Assembly (NCBI GenBank): GCA_024234635.1
Contig: JACKNX010000014.1
Span: forward strand, 1 to 64,000
Direction of reading: 5' to 3'
Origin: Pseudomonadales bacterium
GTDB taxonomy: Bacteria > Pseudomonadota > Gammaproteobacteria > Pseudomonadales > Azotimanducaceae
DNA length: 64,000 nt
Shown here: one piece after another, positions 63,301 through 64,000 of the stretch
Numbering within the stretch: position 1 is the stretch's first letter
Layout: every line of letters begins with the position of its first letter
The notes under the pieces: generated by a model
Databases searched by the model: none
What the model was told of the DNA's origin: nothing
Seen by the model: only the letters and a program-made list of their open reading frames with translations
Position numbers and translations under genes: made by a program

Positions 63301-63843
63301 GCCAGACTTGTGACCCCGAATATGACCGATGACCAGGCTGCGCGCATGCTGCTTGCCGCGTTGCTGGGCTTTCTACCGACCGTGCAGGGCAATGCCCTGA
63401 CGGTGTTGCGGGAGTGGATTCGCACAACGGACTTCTGGCGTATTCAGGACAGTTACCTGCGCGCGGTGGATCAGAGTGGTTCCGTTGCCGTGGCGGCGAT
63501 GGAAGCCGTGATGCCGGAAATCGAGAAGACACTCCGCCAGCGCCAGGTGCCCTGGATGATTCACCGTACTGCCACGCAGGATCTGACACTGGGCGGTGTG
63601 GCCATTGCCGCGGGTACGCGTGTTTCCCTCGGACTCGGCAGCGCCGTGACGGAGTCGGGAAGGCTTGATCCCATGTTTGGCGGTGCATACGGGCTGGCAA
63701 CCCACGCCTGCCCTGGTCGTGAAATGGGCCTCGGCTCGTTGCTGGGACTTGTGACCGCGTTGCTGAACATCGATGTCGGCACGCTGCGTTCGACGCCTTC
63801 CGATCTTGCGCTGCGCGTACAGTTGCATGAGGCGTCCGCGTAG
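60328..63843 (+). CDS. Fused DyP-type peroxidase and cytochrome P450-like protein
   Basis: A 1171-residue, three-part protein. Residues 1 to about 290 are an N-terminal extension of unclear nature opening LVLLMPIKQGLVDCQDTV. A DyP-type heme peroxidase follows (about 290-720). It shows the distal GFKDG motif with D477, the proximal heme His H599 in SHVRRANPR, RRGMSYGP at 616-623, and GLMFVAYNASLAEQFEVIQ. The last 400 residues resemble a P450: ALDPPMHGPA, AALLGFLPTVQGN (helix I region), GGVAIAAGTRVSLGLG, and the heme-thiolate loop YGLATHACPGRE with C1128. The K-helix reads EKTLR, where canonical ExxR would need Glu at the Lys. No signal peptide is seen. A peroxidase could supply or consume peroxide for the P450, as in fungal Ppo enzymes; that is inference. 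Confidence 0.85.
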   Translation: MPASTELRSHSLAGPSELVLLMPIKQGLVDCQDTVTYLSRLKTVAQVFDDLRRASRESRLVQPFSDVVDRIRTIHGVHIAVVDTRRAILAVSFDQAWEPYIRVIWKDIGRLLDTILCNCEGYSGVGSTEQGYEQFVAWIRKYQIESSTFYLTGSRTVSDVLILEQMERRVRRGETGVLNDLARMAVETPEMVASARRSHMLATEPGEFYKLGVKAIYAFHSLTSLYPQDSYDHQFLIDTARQVLSEFPPRSAWAAQQPALAATFAAEIDWFERYVYARTYPAPGAAPESLSDDDVQGGILRSYEANYGCLMLFSQESPQAARQFLRDFRAQVTTGAHESDDGIYRNLAFTFQGLQRLGADDDLLAAMPKEFREGMSARAGLIGDIRGNHPDQWRLPPRNWPGGKAQRGSISLDSVDLLVTVRLRVSPRLLQRELTQVPEALAEVERIASLAARGYRLLSVQAMHKRPGGKEHFGFKDGISQPAAVRMPKDPWEPDDVALGELFLGYANDHGDTGGAVPGLLKNGTFMVVRKLQQDVGAFRERVGAVAAALGWREELVYAKLMGRWRSGHSLTRPRVSSTSNNFSYAGDPVGEICPLQSHVRRANPRRVAPTPRIVRRGMSYGPDFDTDPEADRGLMFVAYNASLAEQFEVIQRWVAGGNSNDQFSGQDDPVLGVPQEGVSRDLLIPTPRGGFATLELGDKPFVTLEWGMYAFVPALRTLDALIRSPAPGQSDAQLVQRGKRLLLALDAVRNPAERFVAFKQVLEERDTMDSGDTDALWAAIRVCHDGVYDPGVPEFGVLVGGEALVNEVLGDGARFSVSAYRERLPNCLGDQYLALDPPMHGPASAAANGVLRDVRLEPAFQCAFQAAEKLLAQLGLIKGDVDIPLPKYVDLVLATVSRYWLGIPDQSLDPANAHQPFFVHAGGSPLHDPLVGVTEAHCPLHILSTSRYVFQPAPTQAVEKAAVSEGRLLRQQVQLYVANARMNGGLPRLAARLVTPNMTDDQAARMLLAALLGFLPTVQGNALTVLREWIRTTDFWRIQDSYLRAVDQSGSVAVAAMEAVMPEIEKTLRQRQVPWMIHRTATQDLTLGGVAIAAGTRVSLGLGSAVTESGRLDPMFGGAYGLATHACPGREMGLGSLLGLVTALLNIDVGTLRSTPSDLALRVQLHEASA

Positions 63844-64000
63844 CCGGACTGAACCGGTTTCACCCCAGATCCGGGCTCGCATCTGAAGTGCCCGGATGCG
63901 CTATGGTTCGCCCGGCGATCGTGGGGTGAGTCGGACGGTCGGACGAGGATGCCTGGTTGATGTGCGTGCGCCCGGGCAAGCGATGGCAGTTGCGTGTGCG
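63844..64000. other. Window end, no feature recognised
   Basis: The last 157 bases after the DyP-P450 gene contain no identifiable gene start, terminator with a T tract, or repeat element. Confidence 0.4.

Overview
The window is about 64 kb of gene-dense, GC-rich DNA. It looks like the chromosome of a free-living Gammaproteobacterium outside the Enterobacterales, possibly an uncultivated lineage. Supporting this are a bifunctional PBP1b, a DUF6279 lipoprotein, a DUF3187 protein, a TIGR04219 beta-barrel, DsbA, glcDEF and a TonB receptor. Gram-negative envelope genes are abundant, and no phage, IS transposase, rRNA, tRNA or CRISPR array was recognised. The taxonomic placement is inference from gene families only.

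Layout. 1-589: nothing recognised. 590-4851: methyltransferase, D-aminoacylase-type amidohydrolase, EamA transporter, enoyl-CoA hydratase. 5030-9056: compact phospho-signalling operon of FHA protein, PP2C phosphatase, Ser/Thr kinase with an FGE-like C-terminus, and a small membrane protein. 9057-9536: non-coding, with DnaA-box-like sites beside an AT-rich tract. 9537-18755: glutamine amidotransferase, YkvA-like protein, lipoprotein, GGDEF protein, DUF3187 protein, acyl-CoA ligase, dihydroorotase, TIGR04219 barrel. 18819-23852: glcDEF and an MFS transporter. 23865-31600: TPR lipoprotein, PBP1b, DUF4126 protein, then a TPP riboswitch driving a TonB-dependent receptor (a predicted thiamine-related uptake gene), DsbA, glutaredoxin, a lipoprotein and a DUF167 protein.

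32094-46906 is a catabolic region. One half has an ACMSD-like amidohydrolase, SnoaL-like protein, Rieske oxygenase, imidazolonepropionase-like amidohydrolase and two SDRs. The other has a PLP aminotransferase, two TIM-barrel isomerases/epimerases, a Gfo/Idh/MocA oxidoreductase, a Baeyer-Villiger monooxygenase, an SDR and an aldo/keto reductase. No regulator or transporter lies inside it. 46922-48679: GNAT, GST, histidine phosphatase. 48713-54842: a nearly complete coenzyme F420 operon on the minus strand (FDOR-like flavoprotein, npdG, cofE, cofD, cofC, fused fbiC). 54936-58816: hypothetical protein, SDR, lipoprotein, glycine-zipper protein, TrkA. 59299-63843: a Crp/Fnr-type regulator followed by a giant gene that joins a DyP-type peroxidase to a cytochrome P450-like domain.

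A family of hairpin-rich repeats sits at four intergenic loci (13.5, 31.7, 45.8 and 56.4 kb). Two of the loci form an apparent empty-site/filled-site pair, which exposes a past insertion. The items most worth following up are the DyP-P450 fusion with its regulator, the F420 operon, the TPP-riboswitch TonB receptor, the nested repeats, and the origin-like segment at 9.15-9.35 kb.
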